From Anniella stebbinsi (taxonomy: Eukaryota > Chordata > Lepidosauria > Squamata > Anniellidae): DNA of 64,000 nucleotides. The stretch covers positions 264,339,562 to 264,403,561 of the forward strand of contig JARDYH010000003.1 of assembly GCA_029215795.1 (NCBI GenBank), read 5' to 3'. Made by a program: the position numbers and the translations under genes. The notes below the pieces were generated by a model. The model saw nothing but the letters and a program-made list of their open reading frames with translations, did not search any database and was not told the origin of the DNA. This document shows positions 22,381 through 33,624 of the stretch, piece after piece. Every line of letters begins with the position of its first letter. Positions within the stretch are counted from its first letter, which is position 1.

Positions 22381-22620
22381 TATGATGATGATTTGTTATC
22401 AAGATTTATAGCCCACTTTTCTATGACGCATCCAAGGTGGCTTAGGCCCTTTCTACACCTAAGGGTGTAGAGAGAGGGAGGGAGGAAGGGACAATCCTGG
22501 ATTTACCTTCTTCTGGGATTGTCCCCCAGCATACAAACTGAAAAGTAAGTTGTGTGTGTGTGTGTGTGCTTTTTAAAAAATAAATAGCCCTGACCCTGCT
22601 CCCCCCCCCCCCCCCGATGT
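22381..22620. repeat. LINE/SINE-type 3' tail and M-like fragment
   Basis: tttatagcccacttttctat followed by ccaaggtggctta is the complement of a common reptile retroposon tail. Next comes ccctttctacacctaagggtgtag, resembling family M ends. (GT)n at about 22552-22568 and a C run at 22603-22615. Confidence 0.5.
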
Positions 22621-22939
22621 CCCTGGACTCCCCCTGGACCGGCTCTTTCCCTCTTTGCTGACTATTGCTGTATTGCTCTATTGACTAAATACCTTTTTTT
22701 TGGAATTTGCTTGTATTAGTTCACTAATAAATCATTGTGTGTTAAGCCACAACTGTCTGGAGTGCCAATCATGCCATGTCTACAGCCTAAACCCCCTCGT
22801 AACTGGGAAGGGGTAGTTAAAAAGAAGGAAGGTGAGACTCTTAAGAAGGCAGAGATTTTTAAATAATTGCTCAGGGGCTCCAGGACATAGAAGGAACCCT
22901 GACAGCATTAATAAAGAAAGGTCAATGTTTCTTCTTTTG

Positions 22940-22940
<1 letters not shown>
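22621..22940 (+). other. Possible LTR 3' relic
   Basis: ttagttcactaataaatcat followed about 30 bp later by ctgtctggagtgcc has the look of an LTR polyadenylation region (AATAAA at 22729-22734). There is no paired LTR, no clear TG start and no internal region, so this is only a suggestion. Confidence 0.25.

Positions 22941-22941
<1 letters not shown>

Positions 22942-22977
<36 letters not shown>
22942..22977. repeat. (TC)18 microsatellite
   Basis: Uninterrupted TC dinucleotide run. Confidence 0.95.
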
Positions 22978-22979
<2 letters not shown>

Positions 22980-22983
<4 letters not shown>

Positions 22984-23844
22984 AAACTGTTATTAACAAT
23001 ATTTAAAAAATAGAAGAAAGATTGCACCATGATGAAAGAATCTGTTTCATCATGGTGCAATTGAATTGTGGATCACACAACCTGGCAGATGAAGGCCTTA
23101 GAACTCCGTTCTGTACCAGAACCTCAGTTTTGCTGCTCAGCTTATGGTGACTGCTTAACAAATAGATTTGATGCACAATCAGACAGGGACCACTTATCTC
23201 TTGGACCTTGATCTTTGGAAGCCTGCTCAGAAGAATCAGCCAGCTGTGACATGAAAGATCATTTACAGAAGCCGCCGGGCAAATAATTTGAAATGAATCA
23301 ATAGCCAACTGCCCTGTCTCTTTGCCAAAAGAAGCCCGTTTTCAAATCAATGAAGAGGTTTCTATGGTGGAGCAAATGTGTTTGCTCTAGGTTAATCAAA
23401 CAGCTCTGCTCTACAATGACATATGTTTCAATGAGTTTTCTATACATCAGATACGATTTCCCCCAGCAAGATGCTTTCATAAATAAATAAACACAGGAAC
23501 CGGAGAGTGCAATCGTATCGCGGTGCAGTTATATTATGCATTTGAAGATAGTGGAGTATGATCAAACAAGGCATTTCAATCAGTGTGGGCTATGGAATGC
23601 CAATGAAATCTGCAGAATCGGAAGACTTTACAGAAATTGTCTATTAGGGACAGGGTAGGGGGTTCGGGTGTCCAGAATGGCTACTTTCTTTGCATTTTGG
23701 GACAGGTATTTCTACCTTCCCCAATTCCCTTCCACCCCATATGCTGAGGGAGGGTGTAGTTTTGCAAACAGCCTGTTAGGAATGGGGATGCTGAGGAGAT
23801 GTGTCTTAGCATAGATGCCTTTAATGTATAAGCTATAGAGGTGT
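22980..23844. other. Unassigned stretch
   Basis: No recognisable gene. A local inverted repeat, gcaccatgatgaaa at 23024 against catcatggtgca at 23048, forms a small hairpin. Confidence 0.4.
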
Positions 23845-24660
23845 GCACCAATCATATGCTTTGACTTGGAACCCGATTAATATGGCTCACTTTGGCCTGG
23901 ACTGATTTGGAGTCTATCTATTTTGACTTGGGTACCACAGCTGAGTCAAGATTCAGAAATTCGACACTTCATGCCTCCCAGTGACTAGTACGGAAAGTTT
24001 TTTTTGAAAAACATGATCATGGGGGTGGGTTGATCAGAATTGGATGATGTTTGCAGGCATAGTAACCCCTTTGGAGGGAATTTCACCTGTCAAATTCTAT
24101 AAAAATAGGTATAGAATTTTTTTTGTGTGCTATGTGCTTTTATAAATTTTATATATATATTAAAGAGAACTGCCAATAATTTTTATTTCTATAAAGAATT
24201 GGATGAAAATTGCAGGAATAGTTTCCCCTTATGAGATCATAAACCCTGCAAAATTTCTGAATGGTAGCTATAGGATTTTGTGTGTGTGAAGGAATAACTT
24301 TGATATTTTGACAGTTTCCAAAAGAGGACATACTTTTCATTTAAAAAAAAAAACATTTTTGGGGCACATTTTAGGGCATAAGCTCTTGCTATGTTCCTTG
24401 TGGACTAGTCTTCTGAAAATAGCAGACAGCCTAGAGGTGTCAACAAAGTAAGCAAGTAAAAAGAACCCTGCAAAGTCTCAGAAGGATAGATGTAGAGGTT
24501 CATGTGGAAGGGAAATCCTCAATATTTAGGGGAAGGGGAATCATTTGCTTTTTGAGCAATTTGTATGAAAATGGTGGTGTCTCCAGGCAAGAAATCTTGA
24601 CAATTTCAGTAGGGGCTAGGGAGTTATAAGGCTTGAAACCAGTTTATTGCTTTTCATAGT
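23845..24660. mobile_element. Degraded S/F-like element
   Basis: Begins gaggtgtgcaccaatcatat, an S/T-like left end. It continues with repeated blocks such as gaattggatgatgtttgcag and gaattggatgaaaattgcag, a direct repeat of about 160 bp spacing. The right end is not identified. Confidence 0.5.
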
Positions 24661-25529
24661 GAAGCATGATGGTAGTATTGGAAGAACACCCATCTCACCC
24701 ATCCCATCGTTACCCTAACTTGTTGGCCTGCTTCCCAGAACTGCACACTTTGATCTATAAGACAGTTCTCGTATGAGACAGGTCTTGTGTTTTCTGGGTT
24801 TAACCAAATGTCTGTTCCCTTGATAACAGGCTGATAAGAGGAGGGAACAAAGTGACATAATGGTCTGAACAGCACGATCTCACATGCCTATACTATAAAT
24901 ATAGCTCCCCTAGCATTTGTAAAATGGAACTTCGCCACTGACCCAGCTTGCAGTAAAAGTGGACTTAATTGGCCAGCAGATGAAGTTTTTCCATTGTCAT
25001 TCTTTTTATAGGGCTCCCGACAACTGAATGGAGAATGTAAGGTCTTGCTTTGCTTTGCTGTTAATTAACCACTTGTGTTGTAATTGCTTCTGAAATCAGA
25101 ACCTTAACAGATTAGTAAAAAAGTGTTCATATATTTACTTTTCCAAATGATTTCTAAAAACTATGTAAAGTATCAGATTATTACAATTTCTGTACACCGA
25201 GGACAAGCAAGTCCTAGGTTGCAAACTGAGACTACAACTCTCAAATGCAAGAGCAAGATGCATTTTGGCCTCTAGGGGGCACTGCCATTGAAGCAGAGAC
25301 TGAAACTGATAGTGACAGCTATAGCTCAGAAAATGAGTCTGATATTCCATGCATATTCATTGAATCTTGGTCCCCCTTTTTCCTCAGTTCTTTTTATGGG
25401 AATGGGTGCTTTAAGTCTGCTTGACGTTGTGGAGGACTAGCAGAGACATAAATAATTTTCCTTGTTACTAATGTTAATGGTTTCTTCTGTTTGTTTTTAA
25501 ATTGTCTGCTCATTGATAGATTGGGATTT
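24661..25529. other. Unassigned stretch
   Basis: No recognisable gene or repeat. Confidence 0.4.
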
Positions 25530-25650
25530 TTCCAATTTTCCAAATTTGCACAAATTTGCGTTTGTACAAATCTGCACCTGCAAAACTGTGCAACCCCCTT
25601 CCCACACATTTTCATGCTTCAGCCTATAAAGGAAATGCACAATTGCAGCC
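25530..25650. repeat. F-like fragment
   Basis: tttgcacaaatttgcgtttg, then caaatctgcacctgcaaaac, is wording shared with the F/T-type elements at 47.4-47.8 kb. Confidence 0.4.
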
Positions 25651-25862
25651 TGTGTTTTCATTTATTTATTTTACATATTTTTCTACAACCAAATTTGTGT
25701 CAAAGTACTCTTTTAAGTGAAGCTAGTCATAGGCTGTTTAGTTTTATAGATGACTTGAAAAAAACTGATTGTTACAATGGACTGACTGTGTATGGAAGGA
25801 TATGTTTTATGTTGCAAGGGCCTCTCGGGGTGCAGTGAACCTCTACACACACATGTAGGGCA

Positions 25863-25989
25863 AAATCCAAAGCAAGTCCTACTTAGAGTAAACCCATTGA
25901 AATTTACAGGACTTCAGTTACTCATGACTAACTGAAATCCCATTCATTCCAATGGGTCTACTGTAGATACGACTTACTTTGGATTTTAC
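25863..25989. mobile_element. Family I palindromic element
   Basis: Arms aaaatccaaagcaagtccta and the complement of gacttactttggatttta, with cccattgaaat/attccaatggg inside, give a complete foldback about 127 bp long. This suggests family I is a DNA-type MITE. Confidence 0.65.
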
Positions 25990-25994
25990 AAAGG

Positions 25995-26165
25995 GAGGAG
26001 ACACACCAAGCAGGATATAGCACTATGGAAGTGGGATATGGCATGTGTCTTATGAGCCCCAACAGTTGTCAGTGCACTTCAATACTGCTATAAAGCAGTA
26101 GTGTGGCTCCTGCCTTTTATATACCACTTTCATAGCACTATATCCTGCTTGGTGTAGATTGAGCC
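25995..26165. mobile_element. Family C palindromic MITE, shortened copy
   Basis: acaccaagcaggatatagca at the left and its complement at the right (tgctatatcctgcttggtgt-like, 26137-26157), with gagccccaacagttgtcagt inside. About half the arm length of the 17.3 kb copy. Confidence 0.7.
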
Positions 26166-27061
26166 CCATACTCACCACAACAGTGGCTGTAATTGCAGCG
26201 TTTTACCTTTTCATTGGCATAAATCATTATCCTCTACGGATATAGGAGAAAATAAAGAAATACACTCAAGAATATCATTGGATCCTTGCCATGATGCCTG
26301 CTGCCAATGAGGACCAAGCTCTACCTCTTCATCTTCATAGTCCTAACCAGGTTCTTGATTCCTCGTCACACTAGAATGTGGCAGCATGTTGGTAGACAGA
26401 GCACATAACTGTCGAGGAAGACAGTCTAGGTAACTAAATCACTGTCGTACTTAACTGAGTGGAGTAGACCCCTGCCAGCAGAACAATTTGAGAGCTGCAG
26501 TCTGTGACCGCTATGAGCTGAATAGACCAGAGACACGAACGACCTTCTGTGACTTTTAACAGTCAGAGTCAAATGTTAATTGATCTTTAAATAAATCACT
26601 GACTAAATACCACCAGGGCATCTTGCAAATGGAGATGAAGACTGTATAATTAACAAGATGTTTGTGCATCATTTATCTGCTGGGAAATATTTTTAGCTGT
26701 CCGATGTATTCTCGGAGCCAATTTATCCATCATAGCACCACATGTCGGTTGTTTTCCAAACCGCTACGATGCTCCTCAGCTAGGCCAAGGCTATCAGTCA
26801 GTATTGTTACAGAGCTTGAAACATCAGCACTGCTCTGACAATAAACTGGGTTGTGCCAGCAGCCAGAGAGTACCCAACGAAAGTGGACTTTCAGAATATA
26901 GTTCTACGTTGCTAGGTGGCCACAGGTAAAAGCGTTTACAATGGAACTGAGAAGGAGATGCCACCAAAACTGGAGGAAGTGTTTGCTAGATTTGTATCGT
27001 GTCAACATAGTGTTCCATGAGTAAAAAAACATAACAAAACAAAACCCCAAAACATAGGGAC
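26166..27061. other. Unassigned stretch
   Basis: No recognisable gene or repeat; one of the longer unassigned stretches. It could be unique sequence. Confidence 0.4.
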
Positions 27062-28060
27062 TTAGGAATGGAAGAAGAGCCATGCTGGATCAGACCAATG
27101 GTCCATCTAGTCCAGCATTCTGTTCACACAGTGGCCAGCCAGTTGCCCACAGGAAACCCACAAGCAGAATATGTGTGCAACAGCACCCTCCCCTCCATGT
27201 TCCTCAGCTGCCTCCGATACTGGAGGTAGAAGGAATAAGAGCCACTGATAGCCTTCTCCTCCATGAATGTATCTAATCTCCATTTAAAGCCATCAGAATT
27301 GGTGGTCATCACTATATCTTGTGGGAGTGAATTCCATAGTGTAACTATGCATTATATGAAGAAGTCCTTCCTTTTATCTGTCCTGAATCTCTCATCAATC
27401 AGCTTTATGGGATGACCCCATCAGGTTCTAGTATTATGAGATAGGGAGGAACACATTTCGCTATCCACTTTCTCCACATAATTTTGCACACCTCTATCAT
27501 GTCTCCCCTCATCCGCCTTTTCTCGATGTTAAACAATCCCAAAAGGTGTAATCTTTGCTTGTAGGGAAATTGCTCCAGCCCCTTGATAATTTTAGGGTGC
27601 AATCCTAGGGTTGTTTAGACAGAAAAAAAGTCCTAGAAGTCCCAGCATTTCCCAGCCAACCATGGCTGGTTAGAGAACATTGGGAGTTGTAGGACATTTT
27701 TTCTGTATAAGCAGCCACCTTAGTTTCCCCTTTCTGCACTTTTTCCAACTCTACAATATCTTTTTCATGTGTGCTGACCAGAACTGTACACAATGTTCTA
27801 AGTACGGTCACACCATAGATTTGTATAGGGGCAGCATGATATTAACAGTTTTCTGTTTGATTTCTTCTAACATGGACCTTACGATTTATTCCTGCTCTCC
27901 GCTTTCTGTTCCTTAACCACTTACTGATCCTAAGAGGACCTCTCCCCTTATTCCATGATTGCTCAGGCATCTTTGATAAGGGATTTTATCTAAAGCCTTT
28001 TGGATGTCCAAGTAGACAGATCACCCCTGTCCACATGTTCATTGACACTCTGAAAGAACT
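27062..28060 (-). mobile_element. CR1 LINE 3' portion, minus strand, with nested MITE
   Basis: Minus-strand CR1 from the 3' end (complement of ctgatccagcatgg at 27080-27094) into ORF2 sequence (FNIEKRRMRGDMIEVCKIM frame near 27500) and on to about 28060. A palindromic insertion at 27611-27714 splits it: the sequence reads ccccttgataattttag before it and ttagtttcccctttctgcac after it, which are adjacent in CR1. Frames are broken by several stops. Confidence 0.8.
27611..27714. mobile_element. Small palindromic MITE nested in CR1
   Basis: Arms ttgtttagacagaaaaaaag and the complement of attttttctgtataagcag, with a perfect centre at agccaaccatggctggtt. Flanking ttag is found on both sides of the wider insert (about 27595-27598 and 27720-27723), but the exact ends are uncertain. 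Confidence 0.65.
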
Positions 28061-28247
28061 CTCAAAGGGACACAAACTTACAGAGAAGACATGCAAGTGG
28101 ACAAGAAGGGATGCAAAAATGCATTCCGAGGAGCATCTTGCTTATGACATCAGGCCACCATTTGATTGATGTACTTCGAGGTGTGCACTATACTTAAAGA
28201 CTTTTGTATGTATGAGATATCTATTACAGTTTCCCTTCCCCCTTGCA

Positions 28248-28274
28248 CCACACACACACACACACACACACACA
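28248..28274. repeat. (CA)n microsatellite
   Basis: About 13 CA units. Confidence 0.95.
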
Positions 28275-28305
28275 GACTTTTCCCTCCTGATATTCCACTA
28301 GCCGG

Positions 28306-29275
28306 TTTCCTCTCTTCAACATTTTTATTAATGATTTGGACGAGGAGGTGCAGGGAACGCTTATCAAATTTGCAGATGACACAAAATTGGGTGGGATCAC
28401 TAATACCCTGGAAGACAGAAACAAACTCCAAAGTGATCTTGAGAGACTGGAGCGCTGGGCTGAAAACAACGGAATGAAATTTTATAGGGATAAATGCTAA
28501 GTTCTGCACCTAGGAAAAAGAAACCAAATGCACACTTACAATAAACGGGGGATACTTGGCTCAGCAATACTACAAGCGAGAAGGATCTTGGAATTGTTGT
28601 AGATCACAAGCTGAATATGAGTCAACAGTGTGATGTGGCTGCAAAAAACACAAATGCTATTTTGGGCTGCATTAATAGAAGTATAGCTTCCAAATCGCGT
28701 GAGGTACTGGTTCCCCTCTATTCAGCACTGGTTAGGCCCCATCCTGAGTAGTGCGTGCATCCTGAGTATTGGCCACCACACTTCAAGAAGGATGCAGACA
28801 AGCTGGAGGGGGTTCAGAGGAGGGCAACAAGGATGTTCAGGGGTCTGGAAACAAAGCCCTCTGAGGAGAGACTGGAAAAACTGGGCATATTTAGCCTGGA
28901 GAAGAGAAGACTGAGGGGAGACATGATAGCACTCTTCAAATACTTGGAAGATTATCACACAGAGGAGGGCCAGAATCTCTTCTTGATCATCCCAGGGTGC
29001 AAGACACGTAATAATGAGCTCAAGTTACAGGAAGCCAGATTCTGATGGGACATCAGGAAAAACTTCCTCCTGACTGTTAGGGCAGTATGACAGTGGAACT
29101 AATTACCTAGGTAGGTTGTGGGCTCTCCCACATTAGAGACAATCAAGAGGCAGCTGGACAGCCATCTGTCAGGAATGCTTTAAGGTGGATTCCTGCAATA
29201 AGCAGGGGTTTGACTTGATGGCCTTATAGGCCCCTTCCAACTCTACTATTCCATGATTCTATGATTCTGATAGAT
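28306..29275 (+). mobile_element. CR1 LINE, ORF2 from motif C to the 3' end
   Basis: The longest CR1 copy in the window. It starts in the reverse transcriptase palm and runs through the C-terminal block, the 3' UTR with gcaataagcaggggtttgac, and the terminal octamers (attccatgattctatgattc at 29247-29266). Its orientation is opposite to the CR1 at 27062-28060, so the two truncated 5' ends face each other across about 250 bp that contains the (CA)n tract. Confidence 0.95.
28309..28990 (+). pseudogene. CR1 ORF2 remnant with FADD motif
   Basis: Reading from 28309, the frame gives FNIFINDLD, then KFADDTKLGG. The FADD codons at 28369-28380 are the metal-binding motif C of the reverse transcriptase. 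This is followed by LERLERWAENNGMKF. A stop (taa at 28498-28500) and frameshifts follow. A second open frame from 28755 continues the C-terminal block: [20 protein letters not shown] then [20 protein letters not shown]. The endonuclease and most of the RT are missing; not functional. Confidence 0.85.
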
Positions 29276-29700
29276 ATGCTGGCTTTTCATGTTTATCCAT
29301 AGCCATCTGCTCCTTACATGCTCTACATAAACAGAGATTTTACTTGTTTTGTGATGCCGTCTGCCTTTCTGCGTCATCTCTTTTCATATTCACTTTAGCT
29401 CTGCATTGAAATTGCTTGCTAATTAGATAAGCTAGTTTCACAGATTCCAGTGGAAAGCAAGGGAAACATTGGACATCCTTAATCATGCAAGGAGAGCATT
29501 ACAGCAAACGTTGAGTTTCTCCTGTACAAGCTTCATGGCCATTGCACATACAAAGTAATATATTTTATATTTCCTCCACTTGTGACAAAGACATTGAATC
29601 AATAGGTAAGGTAAGGTAAGGTAAGCAATCCCTCCTTAATTTTTATCTCCTGTCTGTGCTTCCACCTGAAGGAGGTGATATTGTTACCATCTCACCAGTT
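29276..29700. other. Unassigned stretch with (GGTAA)n
   Basis: No recognisable gene. A (GGTAA)4 tract lies at about 29605-29625. Confidence 0.4.
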
Positions 29701-30055
29701 AGGCTGCCTCTACATGAGAGGTTTAAAGCTCTTTCAAGTCTCATTAAATTTTTTACCTCTACATGAGCGGAGCACAAATCGGGAGTTGAGGCGCGTTATC
29801 TATTCGATTATGCGCATTATCGAATGCGCGTTAAATAGCAAGTTTTATTTTGCTGCGGCCCGTTAAAGCGCATTTTGACTATGTAAACAAGCGATTCTCC
29901 GCATTAACTACTTCTAAAGCGCATTTCAAACAACCGGTAAGGCCACCAGTTGTGCGCTCAATTACCTCCCGTGTACAGTCATTTACCATAAAGCGCTTCC
30001 GAGAAGATGCACATAATCGGAGAACCAGGCATCAAACCGAATTCTTGTAGAGGGG
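29701..30055. repeat. CpG-containing repeat-like segment
   Basis: Unusually rich in gcgc and cg words for this window (gaggcgcgttatctattcga, cattatcgaatgcgcgttaa), with local inverted repeats. Two ctctacatgag words occur at 29708 and 29757. It may be a DNA-transposon fragment; no matching copy elsewhere except vague similarity to 53.85-54.3 kb. Confidence 0.35.
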
Positions 30056-30176
30056 GTCTACGCAAGGGCATGCAATTTAGTAAAGATTTATTGACTGTAC
30101 TTGTCATTCTGATACTACTCATAAATGCAATGGCTCATAAACAGACATCATTGCAAAATACCAGGCAAGATTGCCA

Positions 30177-30302
30177 GCGTGGTGTAGTGGTTAGAGTGTT
30201 GGACTGGGAGTTTGGAGATCTGGGTTCTAGTCCCTGTTCAGCCATGGGAGCTCACTGATCATTTTGGCCCAGTCACAGACTCTCAGCCCAACCTACCTCA
30301 CA
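30177..30302 (+). mobile_element. Sauria-type tRNA-derived SINE (5' part)
   Basis: The head gtggtgtagtggttagagtg (A-box region) and ggttctagtccctg (B-box region) has the layout of a tRNA-type RNA polymerase III promoter. The following ttggcccagtcacagactct and aacctacctcacag are the conserved SINE body. The sequence stops after the body, lacking the LINE-like tail, and runs into family F. The head matches the SINE type known from squamates, which is the main taxonomic clue. Confidence 0.85.
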
Positions 30303-30658
30303 GAGTGTGAAAATGCAAAACTTGAACTTACTGAAATTCTCTGAATCCTATCCCAAAGCTTGTTTCAGCTCGAGCCTGTATCAGATTGTGAGCTCTGTGG
30401 GTTTTTTCTTTTCTTTTTGCATGAAAATCCATGTGCATATTTTTCCAAATGTACACGTCAATTTTGCATGTCTTTGAAATGTACACATTTTCTCCCCAGT
30501 GATGAAAGCATATTTGTGTGCATTTTTCAAAAGTATGATTTTTTTCATGCATATTTTCAAATGAACGCATGCTGTCAATGCATTTTTGTTGTTTTTGTCT
30601 GCACATCACATTGTGAGCTCAGAAATGTACAGGTCTTGACTTCAGATTGTGTATGATT

Positions 30659-31084
30659 GCCTATCCACATTGCCCTTAAAGCGACTTATATTCTGTTTAA
30701 AAACGGGTTTTTTTTAAAAGTTGTTTCATTACGTGGTAGGACACACTGAGCAGTACTTATGTTTCATAGTGACTGCTTCCTCCATCCTCAAAGTGTTCAC
30801 TGATGTATTACAGGGTTAATTCTTTGACTCTTCTTCTTTAGTTTTTGTTTTGCAGGCTGCTTGAGTTACGGAGGCGTGTCAAGCAGCCTGCAAAACAAAA
30901 ACTAAAGAAGAAGAGTCAAAGAATTAACCCTGTAATACACCAGTGAACACTTTGAGGATGGAGGAAGCAGTCACTATGAAACGTAAGTACTGCTCAGTGT
31001 ATCCTACCATGTAATGAAATGTCTTTAAAAAAAACCCCGTTTTTAAACAGAATATAAGTCGCTTTAAGGGCAATGTGGATAGGC
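30659..31084. repeat. Near-perfect hairpin element, 206-bp arms
   Basis: Left arm 30659-30864 and right arm 30879-31084 are complementary except for roughly eight positions, around a 14-base loop. The ends are gcctatccacattgccc and its complement. No open frame of note. No clear flanking duplication. A transcript through it would form a long, almost uninterrupted double-stranded stem. Confidence 0.85.
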
Positions 31085-31120
31085 TCTAAGTCTATGCTAG
31101 GTCTGGCAGGTGCAGACCGG

Positions 31121-31342
31121 GGCCAGATCTACACCAAGCAGGATATAGTGGTATGAAAGTGGCATATAAAAGGCAGGAGCCACACTACTGCTTTATAGCA
31201 GTATTGAAGTGCACTGACAACTGTTGGGGCCCATTAACACATGCCATAGACCACTATATCCTGCTTGATGTGGCTCCTGCCTTTTATATATGCTTTCATA
31301 CCAGTTTCATACTGCTATATCCTGCTTGGTGTAGATCTGGCC
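31121..31342. mobile_element. Family C palindromic MITE
   Basis: Ends ggccagatctacaccaagca and the exact complement at 31323-31342. Inner blocks aggcaggagccacactactg and its inverse. 222 bp. The flanks cagaccgg and cagctaaa share only three bases. Confidence 0.85.
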
Positions 31343-31395
31343 CAGCTAAATCCTGATTTGTTTTAGGGCACTGAAACAAATTTTCATACATACTT

Positions 31396-32427
31396 TCTTG
31401 GAGCCACTGACCACCTCCATTTCCTAAAAAAAAAGGCCCTGAGACACTTGCAGGTCCTTACTTTGCTAGTAAGAATTTGTTAATTTTTTTTTAAAAAAAG
31501 GTTGGAGGGATAATGCACCTGGTTTACCCTCTTTGCCTGCCTTTGCCTACCTCTGCTCTAATGTTGCCTGTTCCTACTCTTCATCCTCTTCTGCTCTAAA
31601 TCCTGATGTACCGCGTGCCTCTGCTCTACATCCTCTTTGCTCTAACTTTGCCTCCTTCAGCTCTACATCCACTGCACCACCTTGGCTTTCAACAGTAATT
31701 CAGGGAAATGTAGACTGACAATCTCGTCAATACAGGATCTGATATTTTGCCTAAAATAGACACCTCTTCAATGCAGCATCCCCAATGCAGCACATTTGGA
31801 CTGAAGATTGTATAATCTAGTGAGTATTTTGTGAGCTCTAGAAACAATGCCCCCCCCCATTTTTAAGGAAAAACAACGGGAAAAACAAAACAAAAACTTA
31901 ATTTTGCTGTTAAAACATGTCCCTTTTGCAGACGCTTCTGTAAGACACATCAGGAAGAACATTGACTGAGTCTGATACTGGCATTTATGTATTTAAATAT
32001 TAAGAAATCCACCCTAATCAATCATGTGTTTCATTTAAAGGTGGCAAAGATGGGATCTTTCCGAACCCGCTCTAATATGGGTTATCACTAGCCACGTGAC
32101 AGTGACTGACAGACAGTATGGCCAACTGCCAATCACACTCCTCCAAAGACTGAGCCTTAAATTACATTCCCATCACAACTCTGAATGATTGGTACATTGT
32201 TATGAATCCACTCTCCAGGTCCTCGCTTTATTTTAAGTGTTAAAAAGACGTTCTACAACTCCATTGTTATGGAGCATATGCAGTTCAGTGACTAACCACA
32301 CGGGGCAGCAGCGTACAGACCCAAATTGTTTGGCAGCTCCCGGCCCCCATTACATTCACAGTAACACTCCATAATTCTTATATTGTGGCCTCGGGATATA
32401 TTGACTTTATATCCTACTTTTGTTGGG
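31396..32427. other. Unassigned stretch
   Basis: No recognisable gene. 31530-31680 is a degenerate pyrimidine-rich repeat of ctctgctctacatcc-like words; C and A runs near 31850-31900. Confidence 0.4.
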
Positions 32428-32645
32428 GCAGGGCAGTAGCTCAGAGACAGAGCCAACAGTTTGGATGCAAGAGGTCTCTCAAAAGTCTGATTCCCAGCAT
32501 TTACACGTAGAACTGGAAAAGACTCCGGTCTGAAACTGTGGAAAGATGTCTCCCATCAAAGTACATAATTCTGAGCAAGATGCACCAATGGTTTGAACTG
32601 GTATAAGGCAGATTCCTGTGTTCCACATCAGCACCTGCATGGAAT
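32428..32645 (+). mobile_element. tRNA-derived SINE, second type
   Basis: A tRNA-like head with gcagtagctcagagacagag (A-box region) and tgattcccagcattt (B-box region), then gtagaactggaaaagactcc, ctgaaactgtgg and gtataaggcagattcctgtg, the body of a common reptile SINE. A partial second copy is at 36255. Confidence 0.7.
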
Positions 32646-32737
32646 CTTGAATTCTGAGTACCGAAATCACATATATTTATTTACCCCATATATTTGGATC
32701 CAACTCCATGACCCATTGAACTCTGCATCTATCATAA

Positions 32738-32990
32738 GATCATAATAAGAGCCCTGCTGAATCAGACCAAGGGTCCATCTAGTCCAGCACTCTCTTCACA
32801 CAGTGGTCAGCCAGCTCGACCAGGGACCAACCAAGCAGGACATGGGTGCAACAGCTCCTTCCCACCCATGTTCCCCAGCAACTGGTGCACACAGGCTTAC
32901 TGCCTCAGATACTGGAGGTAGCACATAACCATCAGGGCTAGTAGCCATTGATAGCCTTCTCCTCCAGGAAGTTATCCAACCCCCTTTTAA
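32738..32990 (-). mobile_element. CR1 LINE 3' end, minus strand
   Basis: Complement of the CR1 3' region: gctgaatcagaccaagggtc, gtccagcactctcttcacac, gatactggaggtagcacata, ending ccccttttaa. Only the 3' 250 bp. Confidence 0.9.
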
Positions 32991-33000
32991 TCTCTGTCCT

Positions 33001-33424
33001 TATTTTGTCTTCTTTTTTGTGAAGCTCTTCTCCTCCTCCTCCTTTAGATTCACATTTATTAAAAGTGCCCACTGAAACATGTCCTTTCCCCCCATTGATT
33101 AAAGCATGGAAGAGTGTAGCTGTTTTTCACCGAAATGGATCTTTTAAAAGTGCTCTTTTTTCTTTTTGGAAAGATGCATTTTATTAACAAGACTGGGAAT
33201 ATGCAATCTTTGCCTGCAAAAAGTGTTCCAGTTCAGGGGATGTGAATGAGGCAAGTTCCGCTCTACATCCCCAATTGAAGCTAGGAGCCAGACCTACTTT
33301 GGGGGGCACTGAATCCCATGAATTAATGATGCTATTCTGTAATATAGGGAACATCAGTACCCCCCCCCCCCGACCCGTGGAACGCAACCCATGCTGCAAT
33401 TGAAATGTGCCAAAGAATTCCAGA
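33001..33424. other. Unassigned stretch
   Basis: Nothing recognisable except a C run at about 33360-33371. Confidence 0.4.
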
Positions 33425-33427
33425 AGT

Positions 33428-33545
33428 ATGATTTATTCATTCATTCAATTTATACCCTGCCTATATACAAAATACTCTAAGCGGCATACAGAATTAAACA
33501 ATTTAAACAAGATAAAACAATCAATAAAATAATACAACATGAAAC
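33428..33545 (-). mobile_element. LINE-type 3' tail, minus strand
   Basis: gatttattcattcattcaat followed by ttataccctgcctatataca and an A-rich segment, the complement of a retroposon tail. Confidence 0.55.
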
Positions 33546-33624
33546 AATATATAAGTCAGGAATTAGATCCTAATATTGTTATTTATTCAATGTATTAATA
33601 TTCAGTTGCCAAACAAGCATCCTT

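Larger units (their letters stand above)
30303..31395. mobile_element. Family F element with hairpin and C insertions
   Basis: Host sequence 30310-30658 aligns with 58975-59300 (cagattgtgagct, tgaaaatccatg and gtacacat blocks in order). It continues after two inserts: 31085-31120 (tctaagtctatgctaggtct) matches 11320-11345, and 31343-31395 holds the right end cattttcatacatac-like. The inserts are the hairpin at 30659-31084 and a C copy at 31121-31342. Confidence 0.65.

Noticed and set aside
30177..30260. tRNA gene
   Set aside because: The A- and B-box words belong to a SINE head followed by SINE body; there is no intact cloverleaf or acceptor stem pairing.
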